In this document: positions 7,802 to 16,773 of the stretch, piece after piece
Layout of the letters: every line of letters begins with the position of its first letter
How positions within the stretch are numbered: position 1 is the stretch's first letter
Origin: Planctomycetaceae bacterium
GTDB lineage: Bacteria > Planctomycetota > Planctomycetia > Planctomycetales > Planctomycetaceae
Reading direction: 5' to 3'
DNA: 44,022 nucleotides
Assembly (NCBI GenBank): GCA_018699955.1
Contig: JABISG010000127.1
Coordinates: forward strand, 1 to 44,022
The notes under the pieces: model-generated
Told to the model about the DNA's origin: nothing
The model's database searches: none
What the model saw: only the letters and a program-made list of their open reading frames with translations
Position numbers and translations under genes: made by a program

Positions 7802-9697
7802 ACGACGCGACTTGCTCTCCACCGCTTCGGCTTCCTTACGTTCGATAAACCCGTCGGAGTTCGCATCGAGTTGCTTAAACTTCTCTTTGCCGCCGAGAAA
7901 CTCTCGCAATGTCAAATCGCCGTCGCCGTTCTTGTCCATCCGCACGAACCAGTCCGGCCCCTTGGGGGCCGCTGTTGCAGTTCCTAGGCGACGAATGCCG
8001 CGGCCCTTTTGCTGGCCGCGTTTGTAGAATTGTGAACCACGGCCAAATGTCACTGCAATTTCGACCGGCATCTCATTGGTGTCCAGCTTTCCATCGCCGT
8101 TCTTGTCGAACGCCGCCAGTCGCTTTGCTGCGAGTTTCATTTCACGCAGGCTGATACGATTGTCGCCGGTTTCATCGAGCGCCTTGAAAAACGACGGCCC
8201 ACGAATCGACGAATGCGCCACCACTCCACTTAGCGGCAACGCGCGTCCTCTCACGAAGAACGCCACGATCTCTTTCGGGTACACCCTGCCATCTTCATTG
8301 GCGTCCCAGAGGTAAAACCACCCAACAAGATGCTGTTCGTTTTGACCGGCGGCTTTCTTGATTTCCTCTTCTTCAATGGACCCATTCTTATTGGTGTCGC
8401 AACGGGTGAGCATTTCCTGTGCGTAACGTATGTCGTTTGCCGTTCTTCGGGCGGCTGGCTTTGGCGCGGCCAGAGTCAGATTCAGATTCATGCCGGGGCG
8501 TTCGATGATGACCCGTTCGTTGAATTCGTCGCTCACGCGGTCCTGGTTTATTAGAGAGTCTGAAATCGAGACCAGCCGAATTCCGTTTGGCCGTTTCTTA
8601 TCATCACCGAGATTGACTTCGACAATGAGATGCGGCTTGACCAGATGCAGGCCGATCAACTCGCCCGCGTCAAGCGTGCCGCTCCCGTCCAAATCGAGTT
8701 GGGTGACCAACTTCGGCAACCAGCGAAAGTCCTCCGGCTGAATCAGTTTGTCGTCCCCGCCGTACCTCAATTGTAGAATCCAGTGGATGCGCACGAGGTT
8801 AGTGGTCGGTCCGAGTAGGCCAGCCGCTATCCCCCTCGCGGCGCGGCGAAGGTTCGGTTGTACATTGGGAGTTCGGAACTGGTCGCGGCCACCATCCACT
8901 TCGGTCAGTTCGATCAAATCATTGTCATTGGCGTCGCGACTTTTGAGCTTCTCGGCAGCGGAAGACAACTCATCCTGGGAAATGACGTCGTCGCCGTCGC
9001 CGTCCAGGATTTCCTGCACGTTCGGCAGTGGAAATGTTGTCCTTTCATAGCTGACGTTGAAGTCGATTCCACCACCAAATCCGACGAGGAGATGGCGTGC
9101 TTCATCGACTTCCATTGTCCCGTTTCGGTTGAGGTCGTGACGTTTAATGATCGCTGCAAGCTGCTTCTTGTCGCCCACGTGATAAGAGAATCGCCCTGAG
9201 CCGAACCTTGGATTGGCAACGCCTTCCTGCCAGGTCGGTTTACCGTCGCCGTCTGTGTCGGCCGACCTGAGGAGTTCGGCAACCAACTTTTCGCGTTCCA
9301 GGCGGAACGGCTTGCCGTCGAGCATGATCCTCGCTTCCACCACAACCGGTCCACCGGGCGTCAGCACCAGGAATCGTTCTCGTGGATCGTTCGGATCGTC
9401 GTCCTTGCGAACAAAAGACGTCTTTGCCTTGCTGATTTCTTCAATCTTCTTACGTGGAATCTCTTTCGTTCCACCGTCTTTGAGTTTCAGCGTGATCGAC
9501 TCTTTGCCATCCTTGACCAGCAAGCCGGTAGTGACTCTCCCGTCAGTCGCGACCACGACGACGTTATCGCCCACCTCCACTTTCGGCTTGGAAAAAATGC
9601 CACCGATCAACGTGACCGGCGCGTTGTCGGCCGCCGCAATGGGTTGGCCGGACAACATGCAGACCGATAAGCAACAAAGCCCGATCAAGCGAAACAT
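7799..9697 (-). CDS. secreted protein with about eleven EF-hand calcium-binding loops
   Basis: Exported 632-aa protein. The ATG at 9697 has an AAGGA Shine-Dalgarno about 8 bases upstream and starts a clean signal peptide ('MFRLIGLCCLSVCMLSGQPIAAA'-like, cleavage near residue 23). The frame is open a further 26 codons upstream, but those residues look non-coding. Residues 45-95 resemble the small beta domain ending in 'IPRKKIEEI' seen in planctomycete haem-binding-domain proteins. EF-hand loops with D-x-[DN]-x-[DG]-G spacing begin near residues 147, 188, 232, 255, 335, 434, 465, 508, 531, 588 and 611; some, such as 255 and 508, are degenerate. No catalytic motif recognised. It is downstream of a DUF1501 gene on the same strand (70-base gap), so the pair may be cotranscribed. 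The stop codon lies inside a palindromic repeat. Confidence 0.85.
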   Translation of the reverse strand: MFRLIGLCCLSVCMLSGQPIAAADNAPVTLIGGIFSKPKVEVGDNVVVVATDGRVTTGLLVKDGKESITLKLKDGGTKEIPRKKIEEISKAKTSFVRKDDDPNDPRERFLVLTPGGPVVVEARIMLDGKPFRLEREKLVAELLRSADTDGDGKPTWQEGVANPRFGSGRFSYHVGDKKQLAAIIKRHDLNRNGTMEVDEARHLLVGFGGGIDFNVSYERTTFPLPNVQEILDGDGDDVISQDELSSAAEKLKSRDANDNDLIELTEVDGGRDQFRTPNVQPNLRRAARGIAAGLLGPTTNLVRIHWILQLRYGGDDKLIQPEDFRWLPKLVTQLDLDGSGTLDAGELIGLHLVKPHLIVEVNLGDDKKRPNGIRLVSISDSLINQDRVSDEFNERVIIERPGMNLNLTLAAPKPAARRTANDIRYAQEMLTRCDTNKNGSIEEEEIKKAAGQNEQHLVGWFYLWDANEDGRVYPKEIVAFFVRGRALPLSGVVAHSSIRGPSFFKALDETGDNRISLREMKLAAKRLAAFDKNGDGKLDTNEMPVEIAVTFGRGSQFYKRGQQKGRGIRRLGTATAAPKGPDWFVRMDKNGDGDLTLREFLGGKEKFKQLDANSDGFIERKEAEAVESKSRR

Positions 9698-9767
9698 GGC
9701 CAAGTCCTTCGTCAAATGGCTATCAGAGTGTGCGATCAATCGGGGCGGGAGCCGGTTCCACAAGAAA

Positions 9768-11126
9768 TCAGGCAACGATGTCTTCGATCACCTTGCCTTC
9801 GGCGATGCTGATTGGGCGGCCCAATTCTGAGATGTTTTGTTGGCCCGGATCGATGCCGAGCGCTTTGCAGAGCGTGGCCAACATGTCGGGGACATCGACC
9901 TTTCCTTCGGCGACCGATGCGCCGTCGGCACTTGTTTTGCCGAAGGCTTGACCGCCCTTGATTCCTCCGCCGGCCAACACCGTGGTCCAAGCGGCGGGAT
10001 AATGGTCGCGTCCGGCAGCGGCACCGGGACGGCGAATTTGTGGCGTGCGTCCGAACTCGCCCATCCAGACAATCGTCGTCGTTTCCAGCAGACCACGTTC
10101 CTTCAACTCCGACATCAACGTGCTCCAGCCGGCATCGAGTTCGGCCGAGAGTTCTTTGACGCGAGCGAAATTGTTCTGGTGTGTATCCCAGCCGAGTGCG
10201 CCACCGCCGAGTCCGCCGAGTGAGACTTCGACGAAGGGGACACCGCTTTCCACCAGCCGTCGTGCCATCAGGCAGCCCTGTCCAAAGCGACCACGTCCGT
10301 AAGCATCGCGAACGGCGTCCTCTTCCTTCTCCAGATCGAACGCCTGTGCTGCTTCGCTCTTCATCATGCGGACGGCCCGTTCGTAAACTGTTCGGTGCGA
10401 AATGGCAGAAGCCGTACTGTGGCGGGAAACGAATCCGTCCTGCAGCGACGTCAACAAACTCAACCGGGCGCTCACCTGTTCTTCGGTCACACTGTCGGGG
10501 GCGAAGAGGTCATCGACTCCCAACTCGGCGTAGCTATCGGCATCTTGTTGCTGCTGCGGTTGAAAGCTGTCGGCCGCCCCGACGGTCAATGCGGCATGAC
10601 GCGGGCCGAGGAATCCCGGCTGAAATGCCGAACGGTTGAAAACGCGATAGGGCGAAATGCTGATGTAATCGGGCATTTCCGCTTGAGGGGGAGCAAGCTC
10701 TTTCGAGAGCAGCGAACCGAGTGTTGGGTATTGGATTAACCCGCCCGGCTGGTGTCCCGTTCGCATGAGGTACGTGCCGCGCCCGTGATCGCCTTCTTTG
10801 GTACTCATGCTGCGAATGACGGCGAGCTGGTCGCCATGCTTGGCCAACTTTGGCAAATGCTCGCTGATTTGCAGTCCCGGCGCGTTGGTGTCGATCGGCT
10901 TGAACTCGCCACCATTCGCGTGTTCCGGCTTCAGGTCGAAGGTATCGATCTGCGAAGGTCCGCCAGTCATCCACAACAGAATACAGTGCCGTTGTCGCTT
11001 GGGATCATCGGCGAATGCATTCGCAAACGCGGGCATCCAACTGCTGACACCGGCGGCCAACGCCGCGTTGCGTAGCATGTCACGGCGGGTGAGTGGAATG
11101 CGGTTTTTCGATTGCGATCGATTCAT
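9768..11126 (-). CDS. DUF1501 domain protein, Tat-exported
   Basis: Member of the DUF1501 family, an alkaline-phosphatase/sulfatase-like fold greatly expanded in planctomycetes and usually encoded next to DUF1549/DUF1553 proteins; biochemical role unproven. The N-terminus has a twin-arginine signal ('LTRRDMLRNAALAAG'). 'CILLWMTGGPSQIDTFDLKP' is the family hallmark near the mature N-terminus, and the C-terminal part has 'WMGEFGRTPQI...GRDHYPAAWT'. The start is ATG at 11126, supported by a GAGGAA ribosome site 7 bases upstream; a TTG at 11141 is in frame but overlaps that site. The DUF1549/1553 gene lies directly upstream (68-base gap), so the two probably form the usual pair. Confidence 0.92.
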   Translation of the reverse strand: MNRSQSKNRIPLTRRDMLRNAALAAGVSSWMPAFANAFADDPKRQRHCILLWMTGGPSQIDTFDLKPEHANGGEFKPIDTNAPGLQISEHLPKLAKHGDQLAVIRSMSTKEGDHGRGTYLMRTGHQPGGLIQYPTLGSLLSKELAPPQAEMPDYISISPYRVFNRSAFQPGFLGPRHAALTVGAADSFQPQQQQDADSYAELGVDDLFAPDSVTEEQVSARLSLLTSLQDGFVSRHSTASAISHRTVYERAVRMMKSEAAQAFDLEKEEDAVRDAYGRGRFGQGCLMARRLVESGVPFVEVSLGGLGGGALGWDTHQNNFARVKELSAELDAGWSTLMSELKERGLLETTTIVWMGEFGRTPQIRRPGAAAGRDHYPAAWTTVLAGGGIKGGQAFGKTSADGASVAEGKVDVPDMLATLCKALGIDPGQQNISELGRPISIAEGKVIEDIVA

Positions 11127-11169
11127 TGAACGATTCCTCAAATATCTTAACTCGCAAGAATGAAGTCAC

Positions 11170-11198
11170 TTAGCTGCGATGCAATGCATCGCAGCTAA
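11170..11198. repeat. perfect palindrome, TTAGCYGCG family
   Basis: TTAGCTGCGATGCA (11170-11183), one central A, then TGCATCGCAGCTAA (11185-11198): a perfect 14-base inverted repeat. The TAG stop codon of the DUF1549/1553 gene (11195-11197) is inside it, and it fills the gap before the DUF1501 gene. It may act as an intercistronic hairpin or partial terminator. Confidence 0.85.
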
Positions 11199-12766
11199 TG
11201 ATTCAGCATGAATTCTGAGCTGTTCAGCAGCGCCCACAGCACATCGCTGAGGGCCTGCTTGGAATCTTTTGTCGGGCCGCCGGTTTTTACGTAAGCAACG
11301 AACTTCTCCCGTTCGGCTTTCTCGGGAAACCGTGCCAATGCCGAGAGAAACAAGACTTCAACCCGCTCCTCATTTGTGAAGAAAGACGCGTCGATTAACG
11401 CGGCCAGAATATCGCTGCGGCTCACATCGGTTGCGGTGACAAGAAACTGGCCGTTCATCATGGTGAGCGCTTGGGGAATGCCCGATTGGAATTCGGTGCG
11501 GCGTTGTGCCGGCGCTTCAAACTTAGCCAGGAATGCCTGCTTGCGTTGATCGAGTTGACGGCCGAACGCGCTGGTTGCGCCGGTGTTGCCCACCGCCTCG
11601 CGTAAGCGAACCGCTTCCGACAGACAATCGTAAACCTGCTCGGGCGAAAGACTCTTGATCGACATGCGGCTGAACAGTCGAGGATCGACCGACTCGCCGG
11701 CGATGACTTCGCTCGTCAAACTGTAGGCCCGTGTGTTGGCCAGCACGCGAAACAGCCGGCGGAGATTGAAGTCGTGTTCAGCAAAGTCGGCTGCCAGTTC
11801 GTCCAAAAGTTTGGGGTGACTCGGCGGATTGTGATCGCCGAAATCATCGACCGGATCGACGAGGCCGTAACCAAATAACATCGACCACGCGCGGTTGACC
11901 GTCGCCCGGGCGAAGTAAGGGTTCTCGGGCGAGGTGATCCAGTCGGCCAGTTGCACGCGGCGGGCGATGCCACTGTCGGCGGCAATTTCTTTTGCGTCGA
12001 GAAACTTGGGAGGCACGACTTCGTCGCTGTCGGGAAGTTTGACTTCGCCGGCGGTTCCTTCGACCACCCGAAATGCTGCCCGTTGTTGTGCAGCGGGTTG
12101 TTGCAACCGGGCGAAGAACGCGGCGTATCCCCAGAAGTCTTTTTGCTTCCACTTGTCGAACGGATGATCGTGACACTGAGCACATTGAATCTGCACGCCG
12201 AGAAAAATCTCCGATGTGCTGGCGGCCAACTTCTCGGGCTTCAATTCCAACGTGGTGTAGTACAGCACCGGCCCGGTCTGGTTGACCTGTCCGCCGGTGG
12301 TCAACAACTCGCGGACGATTTTGTCGTACGGTGTGTTGTCCACAAAATGCCCGCGCAACCAACGGTCGAAAACGGCCGTCCGCCCGAATTGCAGTTGGTT
12401 ATTATTGTTCGTGCGGGGCAGCATCACGTCGCGCCAGGCATTGGCCAGATGTGTGGCGTGGTTGGGTTTGTCGAGCAATTTCTCGATCAACCGGGCGCGC
12501 TTGTTCGGCTTGTCGTCGGCCAGGAAGGCACGCACTTCGCCGGGACTGGGAATGACGCCGGTGAGATCGAGATAGGCCCGGCGGAGAAACTGGGCGTCGG
12601 TCGCCGGCTTCCCCGGTTCGACGACCGCCACTTTCCACTTCGCCGCCAGCAACTCATCCACCCGGCTGGAAGTCGCCCGCCAATCGTCGGCGTCTTGCGC
12701 GGTCACCGGCTGAAACAGAAACGCAGACAAAACCAAACTGGCGACAGCGACAAGTCGTGGGAACAT
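11195..12766 (-). CDS. DUF1549/DUF1553 domain protein, exported
   Basis: Exported protein (signal peptide about residues 1-23, 'LVLSAFLFQPVTAQ') with the two domains usually paired with DUF1501 proteins. The DUF1549 part includes 'DAQFLRRAYLDLTGVIPSPGEVRAFL' style sequence (57-82) and the haem-like C195-x2-C198-H199 in 'QCAQCHDHPFDKW'. The DUF1553 part has 'NRAWSMLFGYGLVDPVDDF' and ends 'LWALLNSSEFMLNH', the typical C-terminus. At 523 aa it is the short form, lacking the N-terminal cytochrome c (PSC1) domain of the longer homologues. ATG at 12766. Probably cotranscribed with the DUF1501 gene. Function unknown; the CxxCH may bind haem, but a single motif is not proof. Confidence 0.92.
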   Translation of the reverse strand: MFPRLVAVASLVLSAFLFQPVTAQDADDWRATSSRVDELLAAKWKVAVVEPGKPATDAQFLRRAYLDLTGVIPSPGEVRAFLADDKPNKRARLIEKLLDKPNHATHLANAWRDVMLPRTNNNNQLQFGRTAVFDRWLRGHFVDNTPYDKIVRELLTTGGQVNQTGPVLYYTTLELKPEKLAASTSEIFLGVQIQCAQCHDHPFDKWKQKDFWGYAAFFARLQQPAAQQRAAFRVVEGTAGEVKLPDSDEVVPPKFLDAKEIAADSGIARRVQLADWITSPENPYFARATVNRAWSMLFGYGLVDPVDDFGDHNPPSHPKLLDELAADFAEHDFNLRRLFRVLANTRAYSLTSEVIAGESVDPRLFSRMSIKSLSPEQVYDCLSEAVRLREAVGNTGATSAFGRQLDQRKQAFLAKFEAPAQRRTEFQSGIPQALTMMNGQFLVTATDVSRSDILAALIDASFFTNEERVEVLFLSALARFPEKAEREKFVAYVKTGGPTKDSKQALSDVLWALLNSSEFMLNH

Positions 12767-13075
12767 TCCAGCGTCTCACATCAAGGGCCTTGGCGATTGG
12801 AAACCACCACACATTGCAGACGTTCAGTCCCCATCATTCTAACAGGAACCGGGCAATCGTCACCGGGAAAACTGCAGTTTTGGCAGTGAAGACCGATTTC
12901 CATAATCACTGACGGCCTAACAGCCCTCATTTGTTTACCCGTTTCCAAGTTCTGGCCTGGAAACGCCTGTTCTTAACAACGCACAAGGGCCGGAAGCACC
13001 GTTTCCCACGATGCAGCGTGGCTTGCGTTTCGTTGGTCGAAGCAGAGCTTCGTGCAAGTGGGAACCAGTGGAATC
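12767..13075. other. gene-free stretch between PQQ lipoprotein and DUF1549 gene
   Basis: 309 bases, both flanking genes reading leftward. No convincing gene in any frame. A weak imperfect hairpin (TTTCCCAC at about 13002-13009 with GTGGGAA at 13058-13064) lies directly 3' of the lipoprotein stop and may be its terminator. The promoter of the DUF1549-DUF1501 pair should lie between 12767 and about 12950, but I see no clear -35/-10 pair. Confidence 0.4.
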
Positions 13076-14383
13076 CTACTCTGGGTTGCCGATGGCGTAC
13101 AACATCTCCTGCCGCGTCCCCCTTTGCCGCGATGCGACACGCAAGAAAATGCGGTCGCCGCAGATTACGGGTGATGCCATGGTTTCGTCGCCGAGTTTGT
13201 TGCGGGCGATGATGTTGAGTGTTTTGGGGGTGGCTTTGAATACGAAGGTGGTGCCGCTTTCGTTGGGGACATAGATGTTTCCGCCGGCTAGAACCGGGGA
13301 AGCGCTGAAGTTGCCACTCAGTCGGCCCGTCCAGGCGTTTTTGCCGGTCTTGGCGTTCCAGCAGAAAGCGATGCCGCCATCGTTGGCCGCGTAGAGGTGA
13401 CCGTCGTGGAGCAACAACGACGGCACGTAGAGTTTCTTGTTGTTCTTCCAGACGAGTTCGCCGGAGCCGTCGGCTCGATAACAGGCCACGCTGGCGTCGG
13501 GGTATCCGCCGGTGGCGTAGACCAGATCGTCAGAATAGACCATCGTTCCCGCGCACGACTTTGTCGTTCCCTCCTGTGACCACAATTCGGCCCCGGTGTT
13601 GGGATCATACGATGCCACCAGATACGCGCCGCACAGCAATACCTGGTCCTTGCCGGCGACATGTGCCACCAGCGGCGAAGCGTACGATTGCTCGGCCGGC
13701 CGTGGTTTCCGCCATTGCAATTTGCCGGTCTTGCGATGCAGGGCGGCGACGAATCCGCCGCCGTTGTGATCGGCCGCAACGATGACAAACGATTTGAAAA
13801 TCGCGGGCGAGGCGGCGTAACCGTAGCTGGAATCGAACGGCCCAACCTTCGTCTGCCACAACTGCGCTCCTTCCAGATCGAGCGCGGTCACCCAGATCGC
13901 ATCGCCGTTGAGAAACGAAGCAAAAACGCGCTCACCGTCGGTCGCGACCGTAGACGATGCGTGGGTGCTTTTCTGATGACCCAAAGAACCAGGTAATCCG
14001 CCGTTGTGGACGGTCGATTGCCACAATTGATGGCCGTCGTTTCGGTCGAAGCAAATGACCGATTGCGTGCCGGCGTCTTCATCGGCGGTCGCCAGGAAAA
14101 TGCGGTCGCCCAATACGGTGGGCGATGCGTGTCCACGGCCCGGCACATCGACCTTCCAGACGATGTTGTTGTTTTCATCCCAGCTTGTCGGCACATTGTC
14201 GATTTGGGCGAGGCCGTTTCGCGCCGGCCCCCGCCAAAAGGGCCAATCGTCGGGGCCGAAGTTGGAACCTTCGACCGGCACCACCGGTTGGCTTCCATCG
14301 ACGGAGATCTCCGAGACCGGCTCCGAACGCGAACAACCGGCAACCAGACAGAATGCCAATAAACACAATGCCAATGCCTTCAT
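13076..14383 (-). CDS. PQQ-like beta-propeller lipoprotein
   Basis: Predicted lipoprotein of 435 aa: ATG at 14383 with a strong GAGGGAGGGAA ribosome site, a hydrophobic signal and lipobox 'LVAGC' (Cys17). The mature part begins with a flexible stretch, then 'DWPFWRGPARNG', followed by about seven propeller blades marked by repeats such as 'SPTVLGDRIFLAT', 'DRNDGHQLWQ', 'HRKTGKLQWR' and 'NAKTGKNAWTG'. This is the BamB/quinoprotein-like fold. The residues needed to bind PQQ in true dehydrogenases are not evident, so it is likely a binding or scaffold protein at the cell surface. An in-frame upstream GTG/ATG extension of 12 codons is not supported. Partner unknown. Confidence 0.87.
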   Translation of the reverse strand: MKALALCLLAFCLVAGCSRSEPVSEISVDGSQPVVPVEGSNFGPDDWPFWRGPARNGLAQIDNVPTSWDENNNIVWKVDVPGRGHASPTVLGDRIFLATADEDAGTQSVICFDRNDGHQLWQSTVHNGGLPGSLGHQKSTHASSTVATDGERVFASFLNGDAIWVTALDLEGAQLWQTKVGPFDSSYGYAASPAIFKSFVIVAADHNGGGFVAALHRKTGKLQWRKPRPAEQSYASPLVAHVAGKDQVLLCGAYLVASYDPNTGAELWSQEGTTKSCAGTMVYSDDLVYATGGYPDASVACYRADGSGELVWKNNKKLYVPSLLLHDGHLYAANDGGIAFCWNAKTGKNAWTGRLSGNFSASPVLAGGNIYVPNESGTTFVFKATPKTLNIIARNKLGDETMASPVICGDRIFLRVASRQRGTRQEMLYAIGNPE

Positions 14384-14572
14384 GCGCGAATTCCCTCCCT
14401 CGACGGCCACTGATGTCACACCTCAGTTCCGAAATAATAGGCGGCTGGTGGTGTTGTGTCGAGAATATTTCGAGTAATGTGGATCAGGCTGATCTACGCA
14501 ACGACCGTGATGGAAACGTAAGATATGGAGCGAGTGATCCCGACTGATTGAAACTGTTTCAAGGAGATCGGT

Positions 14573-14887
14573 ATGTCCTCTGAAATTGAATTCTCATTGG
14601 CCGACATCAAGATACTGGCGGGCGTTGAAGGGATCGACGTACTTATCGACGGCCAAAGAGAGGCCACCTTGCAATTCGGCGACGCCACGACTTTCCAGGT
14701 TGAAGCAGGCGAGCGAACCGTGCAGACGATTTTGCATGGCATGTTGGTTCGCCGGTCCAAGGTACTCACCCTGTTTGCGGAAGAGGGGGGACACGTTGCC
14801 GTCGTTGGAAAGTACAGCCGATTCTGGGGCAACATCAACCTGAAGGTGGTGCAAGGGTCGTCGGCTGGGCATAGAACAGGTTCCTGA
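14573..14887 (+). CDS. small conserved-looking protein of unknown function
   Basis: 104 aa; ATG preceded by a very good Shine-Dalgarno (AAGGAG, 7 bases upstream). No signal peptide or membrane helix. Alternating hydrophobic pattern with 'GIDVLIDGQREATLQFGDATTFQVEAGERTV' suggests a short beta-sandwich like the PEGA/surface-loop domains, with the 'G.H.v.V' strand after it. It starts divergently from the PQQ lipoprotein and is 11 bases upstream of the next membrane-protein gene, so the two are probably cotranscribed. I do not recognise the family; the coding call rests on the ribosome site, composition and operon position. Confidence 0.65.
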   Translation: MSSEIEFSLADIKILAGVEGIDVLIDGQREATLQFGDATTFQVEAGERTVQTILHGMLVRRSKVLTLFAEEGGHVAVVGKYSRFWGNINLKVVQGSSAGHRTGS

Positions 14888-14898
14888 CGAGGCGAAGG

Positions 14899-15375
14899 AT
14901 GAACACGCTACAAGTCGTTTTGTGGGTTCATGTGGCGGCTGGATTTGCGGCACTAACTCTGGGACCGGTCGCGATGAGTGTCCGCAAGCGGCGTGGTTCG
15001 CATACACGTGTTGGCGAGGTCTATCATTGGCTGGTGCTTGTCGCCTGTCTGCTTGCAGTCGTTGTCGTCCTGTTTGACTGGCGACGACTCTACTGGTTTG
15101 TTCCCATTTCTGTCGGCTCGTATGCTTTCGCATTTCTTGGATATGTCGCCGTAAAAAAACGTTGGCATGGCTGGCTGGAATGGCACGTGATTGGGCAGTT
15201 GGGATCATATATCGCGATGGTTACCGCGTTTCTTGTGAACAACTGGCACACGGTCTCACAATTCACGGGCCTACGAATTCCTATGATTGTCGTTTGGCTT
15301 CTGCCATCAATCGTCGGGTCGCCAATTATTTTCTGGGTCAATCTGCGCATAGCCAAACGCCAACGTCAGTCGTAG
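14899..15375 (+). CDS. DUF2306-like four-helix membrane protein
   Basis: 158-aa integral membrane protein with four clear hydrophobic segments (about 5-25, 45-63, 68-86, 103-120) and a further one near 128-148. 'HVAAGFAALTLGPVAMSVRKRRGSHTRVGEVYHW' (about 11-44) has the His, Gly-Pro and basic loop pattern of DUF2306/DUF2231-like predicted membrane proteins. ATG preceded by GAGGCGAAGG. It follows the 104-aa gene by 11 bases. Function of the family is unknown; conserved histidines could be haem or quinone ligands, which is only speculation. Confidence 0.72.
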   Translation: MNTLQVVLWVHVAAGFAALTLGPVAMSVRKRRGSHTRVGEVYHWLVLVACLLAVVVVLFDWRRLYWFVPISVGSYAFAFLGYVAVKKRWHGWLEWHVIGQLGSYIAMVTAFLVNNWHTVSQFTGLRIPMIVVWLLPSIVGSPIIFWVNLRIAKRQRQS

Positions 15376-15438
15376 TCGATGACAGAAGCGGTTTCCTCTG
15401 GCCAGATCGACTCGTCTCACGCGCGGAGAAAGTACCCA

Positions 15439-15867
15439 ATGACCATTCGCCTCGAACATGCCAACCTTTGCGTGCACGACATCGACGCCATCATCAAATT
15501 CCTGCGGACGGCGTTTCCCGAATTTCGTATTCGTCAGGATACGGTTGATGCGGATGGTAAGCGGTGGGTGCATGTTGGCATTGATGAGGCGTACCTTGCG
15601 CTCAATCCGGCCAATGCCGATGAGAAACCGTTGGGCAATCCCTATTCGGGCCGCCCGGGTTTGAACCATTTGGGATTCGAGGTGGACGATGCCGACGCGC
15701 TAAGGGAGCGAATGATTGCAGCCGGTTACGAAGAGTCGTGTCCGCTGGTCACGCACGCGCATCGGATTCGCGTTTACTTCTTCGATCCGGAAGGCAACGA
15801 TTGGGAATTCGTGCAGTATCTGTCTGACGACCCGGCGGAACGGCATGAATATGAGCCAGCCGGCTGA
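15439..15867 (+). CDS. VOC superfamily (glyoxalase/dioxygenase-fold) protein
   Basis: 142-aa single-domain protein of the vicinal oxygen chelate fold: 'RLEHANLCVHDIDAIIKFL' at the N-terminus, 'GLNHLGFEVDDADALRERM' in the second half, and 'YFFDPEGNDWEFVQYL' at the end. The metal-ligand positions H7, H77 and E123 are all present, so it probably binds a divalent metal. The start chosen is ATG at 15439 with GGAGAAAG upstream; the frame opens 20 codons earlier but those residues are not part of the fold. Substrate cannot be inferred; lyase, isomerase, dioxygenase and antibiotic-resistance members share this fold. Convergent with larB. Confidence 0.85.
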   Translation: MTIRLEHANLCVHDIDAIIKFLRTAFPEFRIRQDTVDADGKRWVHVGIDEAYLALNPANADEKPLGNPYSGRPGLNHLGFEVDDADALRERMIAAGYEESCPLVTHAHRIRVYFFDPEGNDWEFVQYLSDDPAERHEYEPAG

Positions 15868-15885
15868 TCGCGCGCTATAAGATGG

Positions 15886-15916
15886 CTCGAACCGCATGAA
15901 TGCGGTGACTACGAAC
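15886..15916. repeat. 31-base dispersed repeat, copy 1 (hairpin at larB stop)
   Basis: On the minus strand this reads GTTCGTAGTCACCGCATTCA followed by TGCGGTTCGAG, and it matches 39389-39419 at 30 of 31 positions. Its core is a hairpin, ACCGCAT (15891-15897) with ATGCGGT (15900-15906). The TAG stop of larB (15909-15911) is inside the repeat. Confidence 0.9.
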
Positions 15917-16679
15917 CCCCAGCCATGCGGCGGGCGATGAGGCCGGCGACGTACCCGCCTTTGAATCCGCTGTCGATGTTCACCACGGTCACGTTCGACG
16001 CGCAGCTGTTGAGCATTCCCAACAGGGCTGCCACGCCGCCGAAACTTGCGCCGTAACCCACACTGGTGGGGACGGCGATGACCGGAGACTCGACGTATCC
16101 GCCGACCACCGATGGCAGCGCCCCTTCCATTCCCGCGACAACCACCACGGCATCAGCATCGGAAAAACGGTCGCGCTGTTCGGCCAACCGATGCGGCCCG
16201 GCGACGCCGACGTCGGAAATCAATTCGCTGCCGCACTTCATCCAGCGAAGCGTTTCCAATGCTTCCTCGGCAACCGGCCGGTCGCTGGTGCCGGCGGTGA
16301 TGACGGCAACCTTCCCTGCAAGTTGTTCGTCTGCATGACGGTCGAGACGAACGGTGCGCGCGATGGCATTGTATTGCACATCGGGAAATTGCTGGAGAAT
16401 GCCTTCCGCCTGCGCCGCCGAAACCCGCGTCCCAAAACAGGATTGCCCGTGGCTGGTCAACGCTTGGAAAATGTCAATGATCGCCGCCGTGGTTTTTCCT
16501 TCGCAGTAAACAACTTCGGGAAATCCGCAACGACGGTGGCGGTCAACATCGACCTGCGCATCGGCCGTGCTCGCAGTGCGCGACGGATCGACGCGCAACA
16601 ACTCCTTGACGGCGGCTTGGACATCAACCTCGCCGCGCTGCAGTTGCGCAAGAAGTTGGGCAATTTCGTCTGCGTTCAC
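15909..16679 (-). CDS. larB: nickel-pincer cofactor biosynthesis carboxylase LarB
   Basis: Homologue of LarB, which carboxylates and hydrolyses nicotinic acid adenine dinucleotide in the first step of the nickel-pincer nucleotide cofactor pathway; it is related to PurE. 256 aa, as expected. The N-terminal part has 'GFPEVVYCEGKT' (53-64); the PurE-like domain has 'VAVITAGTSDRPVAEEA', 'DVGVAGPHRL', 'VVVVAGMEGALPSVVGG' and 'AVPTSVGYGASFGGVAALLGMLNSCASNV'. The start is GTG at 16679 with a weak ribosome site. No larA, larC or larE is in the window, so the pathway's other genes must be elsewhere. It lies downstream of DinB on the same strand (94-base gap). The stop codon is inside a dispersed repeat. 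Confidence 0.92.
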   Translation of the reverse strand: MNADEIAQLLAQLQRGEVDVQAAVKELLRVDPSRTASTADAQVDVDRHRRCGFPEVVYCEGKTTAAIIDIFQALTSHGQSCFGTRVSAAQAEGILQQFPDVQYNAIARTVRLDRHADEQLAGKVAVITAGTSDRPVAEEALETLRWMKCGSELISDVGVAGPHRLAEQRDRFSDADAVVVVAGMEGALPSVVGGYVESPVIAVPTSVGYGASFGGVAALLGMLNSCASNVTVVNIDSGFKGGYVAGLIARRMAGGS

Positions 16680-16773
16680 TCGGTCAATCTTTGTTGGAAA
16701 TTTCGAACATCGCTTGCGGTTCAGCGAACTGGACGCTGCGAAATCGCAAGCGGTCTTCTTGGCGGAAGGAAAC

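Noticed and set aside
11951..12889. 312-codon plus-strand frame
   Set aside because: Lies antisense to the DUF1549/DUF1553 gene, which carries the CAQCHDHP motif and a typical C-terminus.
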